A stretch of 64,000 nucleotides of DNA. Origin: Mesostigma viride (lineage: Eukaryota; Streptophyta; Mesostigmatophyceae; Mesostigmatales; Mesostigmataceae). The translations under genes and the position numbers were made by a program. Every line of letters starts with the position of its first letter. Positions within the stretch are counted from its first letter, which is position 1. The stretch spans positions 137,001 to 201,000 of the forward strand of contig RPFO01000111.1 in assembly GCA_009746045.1 (NCBI GenBank), written 5' to 3'. Below are positions 42,613 to 54,408 of this stretch, piece after piece. A model generated the notes under the pieces. The model did no database searches and was not told the DNA's origin. It saw only the letters and a program-made list of their open reading frames with translations.

Positions 42613-44766
42613 TCTTACTAATATAACATCAAGGAGACAACCAGCGCAGGCCAGAAATCGGATAACGTGAACATGCTAGAAAACATTTAACATGATCAAT
42701 CGACAATGGGACAACCACCGCAGTGTACATCAAGGTGCGTGTACGTATCCTTATTACTAATATCTATATTTATGGTATTCTCCTTGATATTCGGTATTAT
42801 GGTATGCAAACTGTGTGGGATATTGAGCGTTTTGGGTCTTTATACCACAGACAACAGCCACTTGATCTAACAGGAATCCCTATTGCTCGGTCTTGGTTGT
42901 CTCCTCGGACACTGAACGATGATATATGGCCTCATCAGTCATCAACATCCAAAAAGTAAAAACACCATGCAATATCTTGAAAAAAAAAAAAAAAGGCGAT
43001 TCGACACTCTCTACGTATTAACTTCCAGTGAATCATGCAATGAAAAATGTTTACAGATCCTGCTGGCTGTGAAGTGACACCAACAAGGTGGACAGCTATG
43101 GAGTAAGGTGGTTGAATTGTAAGTTCACTGTCCAATCGTGAGGCCTGCAAGTACAAAATTGGTTCCATTTTGCTCAAAGTGGATTTGCCTAAAGGTGCCC
43201 AAGTGTCATTGCTGGCGCGATGAATCCCTACGTGCAACCTACTTGGTTGTGCGCGCATTTTACAACACTGTGAACCATGAAGTTCTAAGGGGCCTAAAAT
43301 AGCTGGACAGCAAGATTAAGGGACCACTCCTATATATACAACAACAGACCATGCCACCATGGAGCAAAAGTTCGGAGATGCACTTTGGGAGCTTCAAGGG
43401 AGATGAAATATAGGGTAGTGTACTGGGCTAGGATTGAAGCCTGAATTCATCAAACGTCTAACCCTGAGAAAGCTAACAAAAAAGCGCATGGATCCCTACC
43501 AGGCTCGGCAACTATCAGCCCTAATGCTACAATTCTGAGGAAGAGCACATTAAGAAATTAGGTAGATTTGTCCCGACCTAAACACAGTATTCTGGACTCG
43601 TAGATGAGTCCCATCCGGAAATAGGATGACCCGGACCAAACGTGTTCGCAAAATTCCTGGTAAGGGCCTGGCCATGCAGCCTGGCCATGCAGGTTTCGAT
43701 CCAAAGTTGAGGCAAATTTGCATCCTTGCCTTAATTAATTAATGCAATTCACAGTCTGATGACTATTAGAGACGGGGATGCGGATGAATTTAAAGATGCT
43801 CATGAGGCTTCGCCTATATTGCCCCAATAAAGTATCAGGATTCACCAGCCGTGACTCTAAGCCCAGCTGAGCCGAGATCCGATGCCCTCGTGCGTGAGCG
43901 AAGCGAAGTTTTTTGTAGAGCTCGAAACTTCTGATAACATTATCTCGTAAACAAATCGGGAATGAAGAAGCTAGAAGTCCCTCGGTATGACGGCAATATT
44001 CCTGACTCGCATGTCCAGAAACCCGCAATTGCGTTTTTCCAGGCATGGAAGCAGTAAAAAGCCACCATGTCGTGCAAAAATCTTGGCAGATGGGCCACCA
44101 CGTGAATCTACCTGGAGGTCAGCAAGACAAGGTGTCCCGGCAAGCATCGAAGCCCAAGGGATTTTTCAGGTTATAACGGTCGGAAACGTGATCACCTGGG
44201 CCAATGAGATCGTTTATCCACTCGAGGGCACGTTCCCGCCCGCCACATCTGGGGTCGTTAGTTCCGTAAACCAACGGGCTGTCTGCGCCAAGTCTGGTGT
44301 TGCCGTATGACGCCCGGGCTGTTGGGCGGGGCACCATTCACCAACGTCTGAGCGCGAGCTGCTGCAGGAGTCTCCGGCCGGTGTGTATTTCAGTTTGGGA
44401 CGATAACCTTGGCAGCGCACGCCCGCGCATGGCACAGGACGACGCACTCTCTCGCGGCCAATTCGTGAATGTGTAATCTAGGAGCCAGCCGCTAAGCCCG
44501 ACGAGCGCGCTACCTTTGAGACGCGGCCAATGTGGATGGGTCCAACGGCAGCTTTGCTCATGCACGTCCTGACAACGTGCCGGCTAACGTGATATCTTGA
44601 AAGCTGGGCGTCTCGGGCTCTAGGCTGCGCGCCTTACCGGCATGAACGTTAAGAAAGCTGCAAGCGTTTAAAATCTCAGATAGCTCTGCAAGTCCTTGCT
44701 GCGTTTTACTTTGCCGGTGTTTCCGGAGGTGGCCTAGCTCCCATTCGTAGGAAGGTCCATCCGAAA
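42613..44766. other. Intergenic region upstream of the phosphatase gene
   Basis: Contains a 5' fragment of the 169-bp element at about 42628-42664 (ATCAAGGAGACAACCAGCGC) and a poly(A) run near 42980. A 78-codon open frame at 42723-42959 has no recognised motif. The phosphatase promoter should lie in the last few hundred bases; no TATA box is evident. Confidence 0.4.
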
Positions 44767-45612
44767 ATGTCACAAAAAGAAAGTTTTATCACGCAGTACA
44801 CGGGTAACACAGAGAAAGTCAGTCGACCACCCATCAATAAGCAAGGTTCTGGGAAGCAAACCGGATCACAGGGTTCTTCTTCATCGTCAAAGGCCGGAGC
44901 GTCAAACGGAAACCAAGGTCTGCTCTCGTCCTTTCTGTGCTGCGTACGGCCATACAAGGATGTTTGTGACGTACGAACAGCTGGCAATGTCGCCACGGCT
45001 GTCTCACACCGGTCCACCCCGCGCGCTGCCCCACGCACGCCGGTTAGAAAGCCGCTTCCCCATGCTCCTCTGATGGCCCCAATGCTTCCGGAAGACAGAG
45101 GCAAGAAGTCCTTGGTGCTAGACCTGGACGAGACCTTGGTGCACAGCTCCTTCAAGCCGGTTCCAAACCCTGACTTTATTATTCCAGTGGAGATTGACAA
45201 CCGCATCACGGACGTGTACGTTTTGAAGAGGCCATGGGTGGATGACTTCATCAAGGCTGTGGGTGATCGCTTTGAAATAGTTATCTACACAGCGTCCCTC
45301 AGCAAATATGCCAACCCGCTGCTGGACTTGCTTGATCCAGATCGAGTATTTCGGTATCGCCTCTTCCGCGAGGACTGCACTCCGTATGAGGGCAACTACG
45401 TCAAGGATCTTGCCAACATGGGCCGCCCTCTCAAGGATGTGATTATCATCGACAACTCTCCCCATTCCTATGCATTCCAGCCGGAGAATGCTATTCCCAT
45501 TAGTTCATTTATTGACGATCCAGAAGATCAGGAGCTGCTGGATTTGATCCCCTATCTGATTGCCATGCAAGACGTGGAGGATGTGCGGACTGTGCTGGGC
45601 GGGCAGCACTAA
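44767..45612 (+). CDS. SCP/NLI-interacting-factor-type phosphatase (HAD family), intronless
   Basis: 281 codons with ATG in context AAAATGTC and stop TAA at 45610-45612. Residues 1 to about 110 are a low-complexity Ser/Gly/Pro region containing SSFLCCVRPY, a possible lipidation or metal-binding Cys pair. The catalytic domain starts near residue 115: SLVLDLDETLVHSSFKP holds the DxDxT nucleophile motif. It continues with YVLKRPWVDDF, VIYTASLSKYANPLLD and VIIIDNSPHSYAFQPENAIP (motif with the second Asp pair). This is the layout of small C-terminal-domain phosphatases, which remove phosphate from RNA polymerase II CTD or signalling proteins. Unlike every other assigned gene here it has no introns, so a retrocopy origin is possible. 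Confidence 0.93.
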   Translation: MSQKESFITQYTGNTEKVSRPPINKQGSGKQTGSQGSSSSSKAGASNGNQGLLSSFLCCVRPYKDVCDVRTAGNVATAVSHRSTPRAAPRTPVRKPLPHAPLMAPMLPEDRGKKSLVLDLDETLVHSSFKPVPNPDFIIPVEIDNRITDVYVLKRPWVDDFIKAVGDRFEIVIYTASLSKYANPLLDLLDPDRVFRYRLFREDCTPYEGNYVKDLANMGRPLKDVIIIDNSPHSYAFQPENAIPISSFIDDPEDQELLDLIPYLIAMQDVEDVRTVLGGQH

Positions 45613-46797
45613 TCTTATCGCTCGCTTGCATCGGAGCTGACCCAGGAAATTACAAGGCGATGCTTACGGAGTCTGCCATGTTGCGCTGGTGTCAGCATGA
45701 CCTTCTGAAACCATTTGCGCGCTGGCCATTAATGCTGGCTGCCATGGGGCATGTGCGCGTGACGTTGGTGTCCTTGATGGCTTGTCTGCCATCACCCTGG
45801 CTACCTCTGGCATTTACGACCCGGGATGGGATTGCCCGTGGGATGACCAGCGCATGCATAGGGGGAAGTGCGCACTGGCCAGGGCATTTGGGAGAGCATT
45901 GGGAGCTTTGCAGGCGAAGGAATGGTTGCCAAGTACAAGCTGAGCTGCAACTTGCGCGAAGCTGTGTTATTGCTGCGAGGATGGCGGTGGCTGTATGCAC
46001 CACGAGGAGGTGTCTCTTGTTCTGCGGAAGCAAGTATTGGAAGGGTGTTGCCACGCCCAGAGCGTGCAGCAGCGGTCATGGGTTTGAATTCTATTTCGGC
46101 TTGACAAGGCTGCACACGTTTTGGGGGGATATTTCGGGGTGACTGGTCTGTAAGGTTTCTGAGAGGGTTGGAAGTAGCCTTCCTCCCGTCCTGCCGTGGC
46201 CCATTGGAGAGAGTCAGTTTTTAAGCGTGTAGCCGCTGAAATCCCCTGGGAGTTTGAGAGGGATGAAGGTGGGCGCACATTAAAAGTTCCTTGAAGTGTC
46301 CGTGTATTGACGGCGTTAGAACGTTTACATGCCAGCCCTTCCAGCCTGGCCCAGCAGCTGCTGTGGTGAACGTGGCTAGGTTGGCTAGGGTGTGTACTTA
46401 TATGTTTCTCTTGCGATAGCACTTTGTCATACAGGGGTGAATGATGGCCTATAGTAGTCATTCCCTAGAATCAGGATGCCACTGTCAGTAAGACCACGAG
46501 TGGCTACGCGAAGAGATGGTGGAAGGATCTGTTTTGTCTAGTGGCACGAACTGGACTGTTTTATACCTTGATTGATCTGTTTATTGTGCCTCAATAATTC
46601 AATGCAAAATTTCCCTGCACGATGATTGATGACCCATGGTTGTATCAGTTGAAAGTTGTCCTTTTTAGCACAATAAACTGAAATCAAGCCTCAGTGCTGG
46701 TTGTGTGATTGTACATAAAGATGGTTGGGTTATTGTTACCAGGAAAACCCGTGCATCTTCAGGAAGGTGCCTTCACTGTTCTTTGATCTTCCCCATG
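45613..46797. other. 3' UTR and intergenic sequence after the phosphatase gene
   Basis: Open frames in this stretch carry no family motif and look like UTR. Nothing else recognised. Confidence 0.4.
46149..46153 (+). terminator. Possible TGTAA polyadenylation signal of the phosphatase gene
   Basis: TGTAA about 540 nt past the stop. This would give a long 3' UTR; other signals may exist. Confidence 0.3.
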
Positions 46798-47395
46798 ATC
46801 CACTGTCCGACTTGACGGCCCCCGTGTCCCATACCGGCCCAGCGTCCGACTACTGGGCAGCCTCCTCCCCAGCAGCGCGGCTGATGTCGAGCATCACATC
46901 TCCCTCGCCTGGCCAGCACGCTCTCCGCCAATACCGGGCCCTCAGTCGGGCCTTGCACAGGCATGAGAAGCAGGACCTGTTCAAGCTAGGTCCTGCATGG
47001 TTCTCCCGGTGCTCACTTACGGCGCCGAGACGTGGACCCTCACCGACGCCCTCAAGAAGAAGCTGGACGTCACCAACTTGTTGCGATCCATTTTCAGTGT
47101 GCAGGATATGCAGTGCACATTAATTCGCAATTTCCTACCTCTCGATCTCTCCCGCTTGGACTGCTATGCAGCTATAGGACAAGAAGAGGTGGCAGACCAT
47201 TGTCCAGGCCAGGCTTCAGGCCCACATGCCAGCCCCTGTGGGCAAGAACCCCCCCCCCCCCCGCAGGAGGAAGGGGCGCTTTGCTGAGTAGAGTAGCTAG
47301 GATCTTTGTAACTTAGATTCGATTAGCTTAGAGTTACCTCATTAGTTTTCGCGGCTCCACTCTTCCCCCGCCATCAGCCTTGGAATTAATACGTT
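46798..47395 (+). pseudogene. Decayed LINE fragment (third, B-related family)
   Basis: C-terminal reverse-transcriptase pieces in two frames: HALRQYRALSRALHRHEKQD, then after a frameshift VLPVLTYGAETWTLTDALKK. They are followed by a degenerate C-terminus and a 3' UTR resembling LINE B (GCGGCTCCACTCTTCC). Large deletions and frameshifts make it a relic. Confidence 0.8.
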
Positions 47396-47396
47396 C

Positions 47397-47466
47397 TACA
47401 TTAATTAATTACTACTCGTGCTCCCGTTGGGGAGTCACGGATCATTACCCCCGATGGATGGATGAG
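47397..47466 (-). mobile_element. LINE A 3' tail fragment, reverse orientation
   Basis: (TTAA)n, then GTGCTCCCGTTGGGGAGTCA, then CCCCCGATGGATGGATG: the inverse of the LINE A terminus. Only about 65 bp, so a severely 5'-truncated insertion or a remnant. Confidence 0.8.
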
Positions 47467-48095
47467 GGGGGACATTCCCCCCCTAAAATCTCACAAGAGC
47501 GCGCTCCCTCGTCTGGCCTACCGCGCCGCCCGGTGCCAGCCAAAGTGAAAAATGGCCGAGTGCGCTCTGTCAGCCAAAAGGCTGCACCGGATCGAAAACG
47601 GCAACTTTGGGAGTGTGCTACGAGCTACGTTGGTTGTACGACACGTGGCAATTTTTATAGCATCTCTTAGTAGAAGCTCTTAGTAAGCGATAATATTAGC
47701 ATGGTCTCCAAGTAGGAGCAGTTCAATGATGATTCAACATTTTGTACTGCAGAGCTCCGGCTTCAGGCTGGTTGTTGGTGCGATGGTGGTTTGCAACTTG
47801 CAGAACATCAAGCGGAAAAGACTATGCCTGACGCCAGGTCCGGCCGGTGTCAGAATCAACATCAACAACCTGACGCCGGCCTGAAAGTGGATACGTCTTC
47901 CTAAAATCAACCAATACTTGGTAAGTTCTCAGCGTAAGTTGTAAGTACAGCATGGTCAAAGCTGACTCCTGCAAGCGCCGGCCCCGGACGGCACGCTAGC
48001 GGGATCACCAGAGCGCACTCCTTGTCCTAAAACCAGGCACCGGACCGGCGGGAAGAGTGCACTCCTGAAACTTTTCCTTGGCACTGCACACTGCG
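47467..48095. other. Intergenic stretch between LINE relics
   Basis: No gene or known repeat recognised; GC-rich segments such as GGTCCGGCCGGTGTC may be decayed element sequence. Confidence 0.35.
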
Positions 48096-48477
48096 CCGAG
48101 ATATCAAGGAGACAACCAGCGCAGGCCAGAAATCGGGAGAATCCGGACCATGGTAGCTCAAGCCTGCCGTTATCTTGTCCGCGTGTTCGAGTCGTTCAGG
48201 ATGATGAAGATGAATGGTGATGGAAATGTGTAGCCTTGTGCATTGAAATTATGGCTGGCTTACGTGTAGACCTGTGGGCAAGCCACCTCCCCCCAAGCGG
48301 AGGAGGCGTTTTGATGAGTAGTGTAGTTAGGATTTTCTAGATAGCTTAGAGTTAGGATAGTTCGATCACGCGGCTTCCTCCACCCCATCCATCATGAAAT
48401 ATGTGCTACATGACCTCCCCACGGAGGCATGTTATAATTTAATTTAATTTAATTTTACGTGTAGAGCGCCGAGATAT
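48096..48477 (+). mobile_element. 169-bp dispersed element, copy 2, interrupted by a LINE B fragment
   Basis: CCGAGATAT flanks the element (48096-48104 and 48469-48477). The body 48105-48468 minus the LINE insertion and its duplicated target is 169 bp, equal to copy 1. Confidence 0.85.
48271..48454 (+). mobile_element. LINE B 3' fragment nested in the 169-bp element
   Basis: 184 bp of the LINE B end (GGCAAGCCACCTCCCC through the AATTTAATTTAATTT tail). An 11-bp target duplication TTACGTGTAGA flanks it (48260-48270 and 48455-48465). The unoccupied site is visible in copy 1 at 38923-38933. Confidence 0.92.
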
Positions 48478-51320
48478 GCCAGTACTTCCCACTGGAACAC
48501 AAGCTCCGTGGCCCCGAAGCCCGCCCATCCCCGCCGACAAAGTGTCCAGAGGAGTTTCTCGCCCTGCCAGAATTCAATCATCGCCTCGCTGTACGCCTTT
48601 TCAGCTTCTTCAAGCTACCTGAACGCGACCTCGTCGCTAAGCTCCGCAACCCAGCCTGGCCTGCGCAGCCGGCAGCCCCATCGGCTCCCTCCCTCTGCAA
48701 GGATGACATCGATCCGAGCATCGCTGGAGGAGCACGTGACGTACCTGGCCGTTGGCCGAGAAGCTGATCGACCTCGCTGAATACGACGCTCAACACGGTG
48801 GAGGGCCGGGTCTCCAATGTGGATTTCAACCAGGGTCCTCCACAAGCTCCAACCTCAGCTCACGCTGCTGCACACCGCGGCGCAGGCATCTGAGACGCAC
48901 GCTGCACTTGTCTCTCGCCTAAACCAGCCAGGTGGAGGGTAAGTGCGGCGTGCTCATGAAGAAGCTTGAAGCCATCACCGCCCACACCGAAGCCCTGGCC
49001 ACATGAGGTCCCAAAGATAGCCGGCGGAGCAGACGGCCACCTTCGCATCCCAGCCACCGGCCCCAGCAGGATGCTGGCGATGTCCAGTCGTGCCTCATCC
49101 ACCCCGACGCGGCACCAACACGCGCCGAGACTTTCTGTTCGGGCAACTATGCCAAGGCCTGCCAGGCTCGCAACCAGGGCAAGGACATGTGGTACCACCT
49201 CGACTGGCTCGGCGGCCGGCGGCAGCGCACCCCGATGGAGCACACGGGGGACGGCACGGCGCCGGTCAGCCTTGACCGCTGGTTGGCCCACAATGTTTCC
49301 TTGACCGCAGGTGGGGCTCGCGCCCCCCCCCCGCCGCTTCACCCCGAGACGGCCGCCCGCCTCGATCGGGGTTGCCGGACCACCGCCGCCGCCAGCGCCC
49401 CCCTCCTCGGCCGCGGACTACCAAGTCCCCGCCTTGCAGGAGGGCTGCCTTGCCACCGGCGTAGGACGACGTTGTCCCCCCCTTCACTTTGAAGGAATTG
49501 GACGGCGCCCTTGCTCGCCTGCGGTACGATGCGGCGGTCGGTGCCGACCACCTTTCTGCTGAGCTGCTGATCGAAGACCCCTGATCCGGCGGTTAGGGAT
49601 CTTCTGCCAGCAGTTCTGCAACCGTGTCCTGCTTTCTGGCGAGCCTCCGCCTGCTGAGTGGCCGGCCGGCCATCCGCGTCATGCTGTACAAGAAGGGCTC
49701 TGCTGCTGTCAGACCCCGGTAACTACCGGGGTGTCTGCCTCCAGAGCGCCGCGCTGAAGGTCTTCATGCGCATGATGCTGCACAGGCTCCGCGCCGCGCT
49801 GGACCCACACCTGGGTGAGTCTCAGATGGGTTTCCGTCGTGGTCGTAACACTGTCATGGCTGTGTTTCAGTCGCGCGCCGGTTGATGGAGGAGGTGCGTC
49901 GCCTTCCTGAAGTTCCCCCTGACAGTTTGCCGCTGGTCTTCATTTTTGTTGACTATATCAAGGCCTTTGACACGGTCCTCTGGGAGGCTCTTTGGGCCAT
50001 CCTAGCTCTGGATCGGGTGCCACCAGCGTTTATTGCTGCCATTCGGCGACTGTATGAGGGCTCACAGGCAGTAGTGCGGACTGGCAGCGGAAGGTACCAC
50101 CCCACCATTCCCCCTTCACCACGGGGTGTGGCAAGGTTGTGTCCTGTCCCCATACCTGTTCATTATTGTCGTGGATCACGTCATGCGCCGAGCACGTGCG
50201 CGCTTTACTGCTCTTAAGGGGTTCGAGCCAGGCTTGGACATCCTTAACGAGAAAGAGCACGGCGGGGTTAAACCTGGCTACCGCCTGGCCGACCTGATTT
50301 ATGCAGATGACACCACCCTCGTCGCGCGCCCCGAGCACATTCAGACCTGGCTGGACTGTCTGGGCCTGGAGGCGAGGGCGGTGGGGTTGGAGATTAGTGT
50401 CAAAACTGAGGCGATGGTGATTGGGGCCTCCAGTACACCGCCGCTGCCGCGCCTGCTCGACGGGACGACGGTCCCGTTCCGAGATCGCTTCAAACTGTTA
50501 GGGAGCTCAGAGCTGGCTCCCTGACACCGCCGACGATGTGGACACCCGCATCGGCCTGGCCTGGGCTAGGCTACGTTCGCTCAACACCTACTGGCGCTCC
50601 AAGGGCCTGGGCGAGCACCGCAAGCGCATGCTCTTCAAGGTCCTCGTCCTCGCGGTGCTCACGTATGGCGCCGAGGCGTGGACACTCATGCACACCCACA
50701 CTGGCAGCCAGGCTCAACGGCACGGTTTACAGGATGCTCCGACAGGTCCTGAACGTAGGGTTTTCCAAGCGCCCGTCATTCAAGTCTTTGTATCAGGGCA
50801 TGCCTCGTATTTCGGACGAGATTAGACAGCGTAGGATAGCATTTGTAGGACACCTTGCTCGCACCAGCCAGGTCGACACCGCCCTTGGTCTGGCAGGCCC
50901 CCAGCGGCTTGGCCAGCCAGGGCGGCACATTCTGACCTGGCCTGGCCCCAAGGGCATTCCCAAAAGGGTAGGGAAACCTGTCACGAACTACGTCCAGATG
51001 TTGCTGGATGACCTACAGGTCCCAGCCCAGTTTCAATACCGCATCCACTCTCTCTCCCTTCTTTGGACTGCCATGCAGAACAAGACGTGGTGGCAGAAGA
51101 TTGTCAAGGCTCACACGCCCGACCCTGTGGGCAAGCCACCTCCCCCCAAGAGGAGGAGGCGTTTTGATGAGTAGGGTAGTTCGGATTTTTCTAGACTAGA
51201 TATAGATTAGCGTTAGGATAGTCCGATTACACGGCTCTCTCCACTCCACCACCCATCAAGGAATATGTGCTACATGATCTCCCAACGGAGGCATGTTATA
51301 ATTTAATTTAATTTTTAATT
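48478..51320 (+). mobile_element. LINE family B, long but decayed copy
   Basis: GC-rich, formerly coding sequence from about 48.5 kb leads into a reverse transcriptase (about 49.6-50.8 kb) and the family B C-terminus (stop 51172-51174). The 3' UTR contains ACATGATCTCCCAACGGAGG and the tail is (ATTTA)n. The 5' limit is uncertain. The 3' end abuts the piggyBac-like remnant at 51321, so it probably inserted into that element. Confidence 0.8.
49600..51174 (+). pseudogene. LINE B reverse transcriptase, frameshifted
   Basis: Reverse transcriptase segments appear in successive frames: DPGNYRGVCLQSAALKVFMR, MGFRRGRNTVMAVFQS, then VFIFVDYIKAFDTVLW (motif A), GVWQGCVLSPYLFIIVVDHV (motif B) and LADLIYADDTTLVARPEHIQ (motif C). 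The C-terminal part ends KPPPPKRRRRFDE. At least four frameshifts (near 49885, 50110, 50520 and 50700) break it. The YADD residues are intact, so decay is by indels rather than at the active site. Confidence 0.85.
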
Positions 51321-51640
51321 ATGGTCGTGCCACCCAACAGCCACTGAAATTCGCGCGAAAACTGGCGAGATCTACCTGCCGCCATCGCCGTCGTCTTCAC
51401 CTTCGTCCCGCGAAAATGCCTGATTTCAGTGGTACATATTTGTTTGCAGCTGTCCCCCAAAAAATACCAAAAATACCAGGATTTTTTCTTGAATTCTATA
51501 AGATGTTTCTGACCTATGTTGAAAGTTTCAGACCAAAAATCGCATGTTTAATAGGTTTGCCACGTGTCAGAAATCTTACAACGTGATACATCACGTTCTA
51601 ACCCTACAACGCGATGTATCGCGTTGTAAAAAAACACGGG
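51321..51640. mobile_element. piggyBac-like element, truncated right end
   Basis: About 320 bp nearly identical to 2082-2396, including both AACGCGATRYATCGCGTT palindromes and the AAAAAAACACGGG tip. The flanking target site has changed to TCAA. The left two thirds are missing where LINE B abuts. Confidence 0.85.
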
Positions 51641-51805
51641 TCAAATCCCTATCGATCGTTGTAATTGATTGTCATGTTTGAATGGGTCCTAACAGCCAAC
51701 ATCAAAATGTAATTGAACGACGCAGCCCTGAAAGCCCCAGACGCTTATCTCATCAACTGTTTTAAATTGAAAAAGTTGGACTGATGAAAAATCGTGTATG
51801 ATACA

Positions 51806-52116
51806 AGTTAAGATTCAGTATTTTCCCATATTGCACTGACAAACTACCTTATCGTGGAATCCCCCTTGAGGTCCACATGCGTAAGGTGCGCATCGACGAC
51901 AACTGGCTACTTGGTCCAGACCTCAACGAGGCAATAGGCTACACAGAATTCCATCCCAACTCTACACCACAAATAACTGCAGTCTCGATGAATCAGAGCA
52001 TGGCCTCCTGTACTCATGAGATTCTGCATGCTGTGGCTGCGCTTATTCCCACTCTGAAGGATGCGCTGGAGCTAGAAACACGCTTTATGCTTGACGCAAA
52101 ACGTGAGGCCCCATGA
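51806..52116 (+). CDS. Hypothetical open frame, possible terminal exon
   Basis: A frame open from about 51806 with first ATG at 51877 and stop TGA at 52114-52116. The protein (MRKVRIDDNWLLGPDLNEAI to MLDAKREAP) has a natural-looking composition. No family is recognised, and no TGTAA lies close downstream. It points toward the A20/AN1 gene on the other strand. Confidence 0.3.
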
Positions 52117-52232
52117 CCTCAGCTGGTCGGCAAGGAGTGCCTGTTTCCAATATTTGCTTTGCCAGTAATAAGATGTCTTCATGTCAGCCAGGTTCCACCC
52201 CACCCAACAGGCTCACTCCAGAAATAGCATAT

Positions 52233-52237
52233 TTACA
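52233..52237 (-). terminator. Candidate TGTAA polyadenylation signal of the A20/AN1 gene
   Basis: TGTAA on the minus strand about 70 nt past the stop codon. Confidence 0.5.
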
Positions 52238-52306
52238 CAACCAGGATCCAGATACTCGACATCCAAAATTTGAATCCAATTCAGACACCAGTCACCGGGC
52301 CACTGG

Positions 52307-53366
52307 TCATATCTTGTCAACCTTAGAGGCGATCACCGTCGGATTTGCTTTAGCGATCGCATCGCGACCTGCTGTTTTGTAGTCAAAGCTGCAGTCATGC
52401 TTGTCAGAGTAACGGTGAACTGAGCAGTATGTATAGCTGCATCTGCACTTGAAGCCCGTCAAGCCCACTTTCTTGTTGCAAGAAAAGCACCGGTTGGTAT
52501 TCTTCTGCACCTTTGCAGATTCCTGCTCAGATGCAGGCAGCGACTCAACAACCGACGACACTGCAGATGCAGGAGCGGAGCTGGAGCCTGCAGGGTCAAC
52601 CCGTACGACGCTTTCTGTGGCCTTTGTTTCGTGAGAGGAAATTTTTTCAGCCGCTTTCTTGCCTTGTTCTAGGACGTGATCCCGGTAGCACTTCGAGCAC
52701 ATGCTAAGGCTCATCGGATTTCTGCAAAATTTAGGCAAGGCAGATGGCAAAAATCGTGAAATGTCAGCAAACATATAGATCGGGCAGATGCCAGACACTC
52801 CGGGGAAAATGCAGCACAGGAAGGTCATAAATACTGCGAAAAAATCGATCAAATACTTAAAACGAAACGTGAGAAAAAATCCTGCCCAACACCTACCTAT
52901 CGGTTACAAAAAAAAAACGCTAGTTCCAGACCACAATCAGGCGCGGAGAGGCGCGGACAAACAAAAAAGCGCCACACTGGAACTGGCCCTACGGTGATTG
53001 AAAATAGTAAGTAAAACGAAGCGCCTCTTCCCAAGAAGCGCTGCATCAATTCCGGATGAAACCTACTTTCACAGACATGCGACCAGCGCCCTGCCGAATA
53101 CCAAGGAGACAACCTACCGCTACTGGGCACAAGCGCCTTCCGCCTTCACAAAATACAAGACAATGGAAAACCAGCGGGTCATAGCTACTGCTTTCCAACA
53201 GTTTATGCCCAACCCGTGCCCAACGGCGCTAAATTCGTCCCGAGAAAAACCGAGCAAGGATTAGTCCACACAGCGAGATTTACCCGTAAAAACCGCACCC
53301 CTTGGCGCAGGGAACTGGCTCCTGATGGACGTTTTCATCAACCATCTTGTTCATGCCTTCCGCCAT
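52307..53366 (-). CDS. A20/AN1 zinc-finger stress-associated protein
   Basis: Two exons read downward, 53366-53284 and 52721-52307, giving 165 aa, the usual size of plant and animal A20/AN1 proteins. The intron (562 nt, GTAAAT donor, TTTTGCAG acceptor) splits the A20 finger between Gly28 codon positions 2 and 3. A20: Cys20-x3-Cys24-x11-Cys36-x2-Cys39 (PCAKGCGFYG joined to NPMSLSMCSKCYRD). A Ser/Ala-rich linker follows. AN1 near the C-terminus has RCFSCNKKVGLTGFKCRC, then YCSVHRYSDKHDCSFDYK and the conserved end GRDAIAKANP...KVDKI. Family members bind ubiquitin and modulate stress responses. Start ATG is the first in frame (ATGGCGGAAGGC). No donor echoes in this intron. Confidence 0.93.
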
Positions 53367-54188
53367 CTGGGAATCAGTATGGATCGGGAGATATATGGGA
53401 GAAGAACCTCAAGCGGGAGAACAACAGTTCCCCAGGAGGGAAATTCCTCACCCGTGTCAATACCGGTTTTCTATTGCGAAGAAAGCTAATCCGCTGAAAG
53501 GTGATGCGCGAACACCGCGACCTATGTCTTCCTGTAGTCGACGTTAGCTGGAGGCGAAAAGCACTGAGCCGTGACCGCTCCTGTTCACCTATGGCTTGCG
53601 GACCTGTCCGCGGTCCTCGTTTATCAACAGCTCGACGAATGCTGCGTGGACTACGTGCGTCTGTCGAGCTCCGCTGTCAGTCAAATCGACACCAAATCAT
53701 ACTGAACTGCGTATTCGTAAGGTACCGGCACACGTTGTTAAGACACGTAACACCCTTGATGTCCCTGATCCTTCTAGTAGGTTTAGCTCCAATCATCTGA
53801 CAAGGCTTTACCGCGGCCTCAGGGGAAAACCACTAGAACTTTTTTCCCCGTATGTTCCCCGTCAAGGGTCGAGAAATTCGGGAGTCCAGAAAAATCTGCG
53901 TACTTTTAGCACCACCCGTGCGACGGACGTCCAATCACTGATGGAAAAGAAATTCCAGGTTGCGTGGCACAGGCAGCGAATTTCGGTGGCGCATGCGGTT
54001 TCGGGGAAACTGCCCAGTTGCCCACGCGACTGCGGGCGACAGGCGATGTCCTTAAACATTCCGCGAGGCGCGAGCTCTGCCACCTGCATTCCGCAATGGG
54101 CTTTTCCAGTTTTCCTGGGGGCCGCCAGACGCCAGTAGATAGATCGAGGCCTGGAGCCCTGGACAGTCCATAATCACTACAGTAATCA

Positions 54189-54408
54189 GGCGGAGCCAAT
54201 TTTCGGAAGAACCGTTACTGTAGGTTCGCCAGAATTGGCGAAGCTTATAAGGCCGTACACGTAGAAAAGTCAAAAGACATACTGTAGGAGTAGCTTGGGA
54301 GTAGGGGATAAAATCCGTCAATCCATGATCCATACATCCATACATCCACCGAATTTGTCCCTAATTTGCGAGCGTAAGGGTGAGGTTCTTCCGAAAATTG
54401 GCTCCGCC
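54189..54408. repeat. Perfect 25-bp inverted repeat pair, MITE- or fold-back-like
   Basis: GGCGGAGCCAATTTTCGGAA plus GAACC at 54189-54213 recurs as its exact inverse at about 54384-54408. Between them is a smaller hairpin TTCGCCAGAATTGGCGAA (54226-54243). No flanking duplication is certain. Confidence 0.7.

Noticed and set aside
45660-46142. 160-codon frame after the phosphatase gene
   Set aside because: Hydrophobic, no recognisable motif, lies where the 3' UTR is expected.
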